Assembly (NCBI GenBank): GCA_016789905.1
Contig: JAEUQC010000210.1
Location: 1 to 47,279, forward strand
DNA length: 47,279 nucleotides
Reading direction: 5' to 3'
Source: Bryobacterales bacterium
GTDB lineage: Bacteria > Acidobacteriota > Terriglobia > Bryobacterales > Bryobacteraceae
Shown here: positions 45,095 to 47,279 of the stretch, in pieces
How the letters are laid out: each line of letters opens with the position of its first letter
How positions within the stretch are numbered: the first letter of the stretch is position 1
Notes under the pieces: generated by a model
The model's input: only the letters and a program-made list of their open reading frames with translations
Database searches by the model: none
What the model was told of the DNA's origin: nothing
Translations under genes and position numbers: made by a program

Positions 45095-45614
45095 CTCCTC
45101 GGTCCTGTCCCACCTGATTCGTGACGGCTCCAGTTGGCGAATTTCCTCACGCCCGGCCAGCCCAACACTCGCCTGAGAGTCTCAAATCGTTCTGCGCCGA
45201 AATCAACCTCGCGACCAATGTTTGGTTTCATGAACCGCCGTCTGAAATCTTCAAATATTTTCCGGAGTTTTCCATTCTACATAAATAGAGCCCCGAAATA
45301 GAGCCCCGAAATCCCCAGCCCAACAACCGACAGCGAGAGCCTCTTGCCAATCCCAATTCCACTCAAAACCGAACCTGTCCGGAGAAAGCAATGAATGTTC
45401 CGAGGGGAGGCCTCCGCGCTGCAAGTTTTGCTAGTCAAACAAACTCTTTTCAGTCGAAACTCGGAGTCCACATCCAGCCCGGTACTAATGTGTTATGCGC
45501 TGGACACGTCACCCTGCAACCTCCCACGCGCCAAGCCCACGCGAAAAACGTCTTGCCGCCTGCCGGAAGAGTCTGCTGCAACCGGCGGAACACAAGCACC
45601 GGCAATAGCCTCTG
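45095..45614. other. Non-coding region upstream of the STAND gene
   Basis: About 520 bp without a convincing gene; the short open frames on both strands look like noise. It must contain the STAND promoter, which I cannot place. It holds a 13-bp tandem duplication (45283-45295 and 45296-45308). Confidence 0.5.
45283..45308. repeat. 13-bp tandem duplication
   Basis: AAATAGAGCCCCG occurs twice head to tail and is followed by AAAT, the first four bases of a third copy. It lies about 190 bp upstream of the STAND start. Confidence 0.7.
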
Positions 45615-45770
45615 ATGAGCTATCGCCTCGGCTTCCTACTGCTTGGTGACCGCAAAAGCGGGGCGCCGATGGCGGTCCGCTTTGCCCCAGACAACATACG
45701 CCGGATGCTTCAGTCCGTCCAGCATGTTGTGACCGATACCGCTTGGAGCGATCTAGCCCGTCTATCGGCC
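45615..45770 (+). pseudogene. IS701-like transposase N-terminal fragment
   Basis: The frame reads LLLGDRKSGAPMAVRFAPDN, then RRMLQSVQHVVTDTAWSD. This strongly resembles the N-terminal segment of IS701-family transposases, usually of the form 'LL.GeRKS.ePMAarlaPdnvr.mhQslhH.vad.pWsd'. Similarity fades after about 45770, and neither the expected upstream residues nor the catalytic core are present, so it is a decayed remnant. The call rests on remembered family pattern. The first Met is only where the open frame begins. Confidence 0.6.
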
Positions 45771-45908
45771 ATCTGGCAACGTTTATGGCCTTCCATGACA
45801 GCGCAAAGCCCGGTTGCCGGCCGGGCGTCCGATAATACCGGGTTCCCGAAGTAAGGAAAGCACTCGGTCGACTTGGCGCGACTAAACTGCGGGAGACTGG
45901 GCAAGCTA

Positions 45909-45935
45909 GTATAGTGTCCTTCAAATAACTGGAGG
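45909..45935 (+). repeat. IS630 left terminal inverted repeat
   Basis: It pairs imperfectly with the right end at 47080-47106. The shared blocks are TAGTGTC and AAATAACT, and the differences lie mainly in the four bases between them. Confidence 0.75.
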
Positions 45936-45991
45936 TTGTTGTCGGCGCCGATTAGCCTGGAGGAATGGGCAAATCCTGTCAGCCGTCCGCC

Positions 45992-47086
45992 ATGGATCTG
46001 GAAAAACTGGAGCAGTGGATCGCGGCACATGGAACGCCACAGCAAGTGGCGCTGCACTGTCGGATCGTGGTCGCAGCCGCTGCCGGGAAGTCCGATGTCT
46101 CGATTGCGAATGAGCTTTCGGTAAATCGCAATACGGTAATTCTGTGGCGGAAGCGTTTTGGCGAGGCGGGGTTGGACGATTTGTGGGACGTTGCTCCGGG
46201 CCGGGGCCGAAAGCCGCGCTATCAAGTCGACAAGATCGCCGCGATCGTGGAGGCGACACTGCTAACCAAGCCGGAGGGGATCACCAATTGGAGTCGCCGG
46301 ACAATGGCGCAGAGCCAGGGTGTTGGTAAGTCCGCCGTCAACAACATCTAGGGCGCGCACAAACTCCAACCGCATCGCACGCAGACGTTCAAGCTCTCGC
46401 GCGATCCGAAATTTCTGGAGAAGATGACCGACGTGGTTGGCCTGTACTTGAATCCGCCCCATCAGGCAATTGTGCTCTACGGACACGAAAAGAGCCAGAT
46501 CCAAGCCCTGGATCGCACCCAGCCCGGGCTACCCATTAAAAAGGGGCGTTGCGGCACGATGACCCACGATTACAAACGCCATGGCACAACGACATTGTTC
46601 GCTGCGCTGGATACGTTACAGGGCAAGGTGGTCGGCGAATGCCACCATCGGCACCGGCATCAGGAGTTTCTCAAATTCTTGCGCCGGATTGACAAGGAGT
46701 TCCCAGGTAAGATTCCGCTGCATCTGTTGATGGACAACTACGGCACCCACAAACACGAGAAAGTAGAGGCGTGGTTGCAACGTCATCCCCGGTTCGCGTC
46801 TCACTTCGTGCCTACCAGTTCAAGTTGGTTGAATCTGGTTGAGAGATGGTTCGGCCATCTCGACAGCCAATCCATCCGCCGGGGCGCATTTCTCAGCGTC
46901 GCCGAGCTGAAGGCTTCAATCGAAGCTTTTCTCAAGGCATGGAATCAACACCCTAAACCCTTTGTGTGGACCGCAACCATCGAATCCATACAGGAAAAGC
47001 TCAACCGCTGCCGCCGAACGCTGGAGCAGATCTCGCCCGGCTGTACTGCTCCAAAGTCCAGAAAACGAAAACCACCGCCTGTCTAG
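45992..47086 (+). pseudogene. IS630 transposase, nonsense-interrupted and catalytic Asp lost
   Basis: Two parts in the same reading frame are separated by an in-frame TAG at 46349-46351. The first (to 46351) has the helix-turn-helix SIANELSVNRNTVILWRKRF. The second starts near 46424 and carries MDNYGTHKH and SSWLNLVERWF (second Asp and the Glu of DDE). At the stop the family has Trp, so TGG to TAG is the likely change. The first catalytic Asp, normally in 'VDEKSQIQALDRTQ', is His here (CAC at 46484-46486). The protein is therefore doubly disabled. An ATG at 45965 in the same frame is another possible start. Confidence 0.85.
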
Positions 47087-47106
47087 TTATTTCGCAGACA
47101 CTACAC
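47080..47106 (-). repeat. IS630 right terminal inverted repeat
   Basis: Reverse complement begins GTGTAGTGTC and contains AAATAACT, matching the left end. It starts inside the last codons of the transposase frame and ends just before the TA target duplication. Confidence 0.75.
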
Positions 47107-47108
47107 TA

Positions 47109-47279
47109 GGTCCAAATACCGGACCCAGCCCTCATAGAATGAACGAAACCGCTCCGCGGTAGGCGGGTGCCAGCGAGGCCTGGCAGCCGGAGGGCAGAGA
47201 GGGAGGGAGAAGGGTTCGCGGGGTGGTGGGAGAACCGGCAGACTGAGAGCGGTTGCCCGACAACCGAAATCGGTCTTAA
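47109..47279. other. Right flank of the IS element
   Basis: These 171 bp hold no gene I can recognise. TGCCAG (47168-47173) and CTGGCA (47180-47185) form a small hairpin, and a purine-rich stretch follows to about 47240. Confidence 0.4.

Larger units (their letters stand above)
45909..47106 (+). mobile_element. IS630-family insertion sequence, inactivated copy
   Basis: A 1198-bp element bounded by TA dinucleotides (45907-45908 and 47107-47108), the expected IS630/Tc1 target duplication. The terminal inverted repeats start GTATAGTGTC on the left and GTGTAGTGTC (reverse complement) on the right, and share AAATAACT a few bases in; about 20 of 27 positions match. It carries one transposase gene broken by a stop codon. 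Both ends are intact enough to be mobilised in trans by a related enzyme. Confidence 0.85.

Noticed and set aside
45992..47086. Programmed frameshifting as the explanation for the split IS630 transposase
   Set aside because: Both halves are in the same frame and are separated by one TAG where a Trp codon is expected; no slippery run is needed or seen. The lost catalytic Asp also argues for decay.

Overview
The window looks like chromosomal DNA of a GC-rich Acidobacteriota, most likely of the Solibacter/Bryobacter group. The grounds are a C-terminal domain of the Solibacter type (TIGR03437-like) on a secreted amidase, an Oar-like TonB-dependent receptor with a carboxypeptidase-regulatory domain, a PEP-CTERM protein, and many exported Gfo/Idh/MocA and enolase-superfamily enzymes with 'RR-x-FL' type leaders. 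No rRNA, tRNA or CRISPR array was seen.

Layout. 1-515: non-coding DNA with two copies of a 227-bp repeat unit. 516-2620 (minus): sugar isomerase and aldonate-dehydratase-like enzyme. 2649-16166 (plus): a tightly packed run of ten genes: cupin, two Gfo/Idh/MocA oxidoreductases, DapA/KDG-aldolase-like lyase, TonB-dependent receptor, SGNH + alpha/beta-hydrolase fusion, HGSNAT-like acyltransferase, DUF6282, DUF3500 and a sulfatase. Together this reads as a locus for taking up and breaking down an acylated or sulfated sugar polymer, though the substrate cannot be read from the sequence. 16266-19915 (minus): dipeptidyl-peptidase-like S9 protease and an ArnT/PMT-like glycosyltransferase. 19957-21737 (plus): beta-CASP RNase-like protein and a small membrane protein. 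21734-24775 (minus): subtilisin-like protease and an unknown exported protein. 24944-27285 (plus): a membrane pseudokinase directly coupled to an intact Ser/Thr kinase. 27282-28472 (minus): patatin phospholipase. 28489-31349 (plus): enolase-superfamily enzyme and glycosyltransferase. 31325-33811 (minus): PQQ-type beta-propeller and M14 carboxypeptidase. 33883-38964 (plus): dienelactone hydrolase with terminator, then Gfo/Idh/MocA - peptidoglycan amidase - Gfo/Idh/MocA. 39044-39673 (plus): PEP-CTERM protein with possible thioester-domain signature, then a strong terminator. 40109-45094 (minus): a 1661-residue STAND NTPase. 45095-47279: mobile-element debris, with an IS701-like fragment and an inactivated IS630 copy.

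Most interesting points: (i) the gapless kinase/pseudokinase pair in which K41, D134, K136, D152 and G154 of the active partner are all replaced in the upstream one; (ii) the giant STAND protein with an unrecognised N-terminal region beside mobile-element remnants, a candidate immune-type sensor; (iii) a plus-strand G-over-C excess from about 10 to 24.8 kb that ignores gene orientation and contrasts with both flanks, suggesting an inverted segment; (iv) an IS630 transposase disabled twice.
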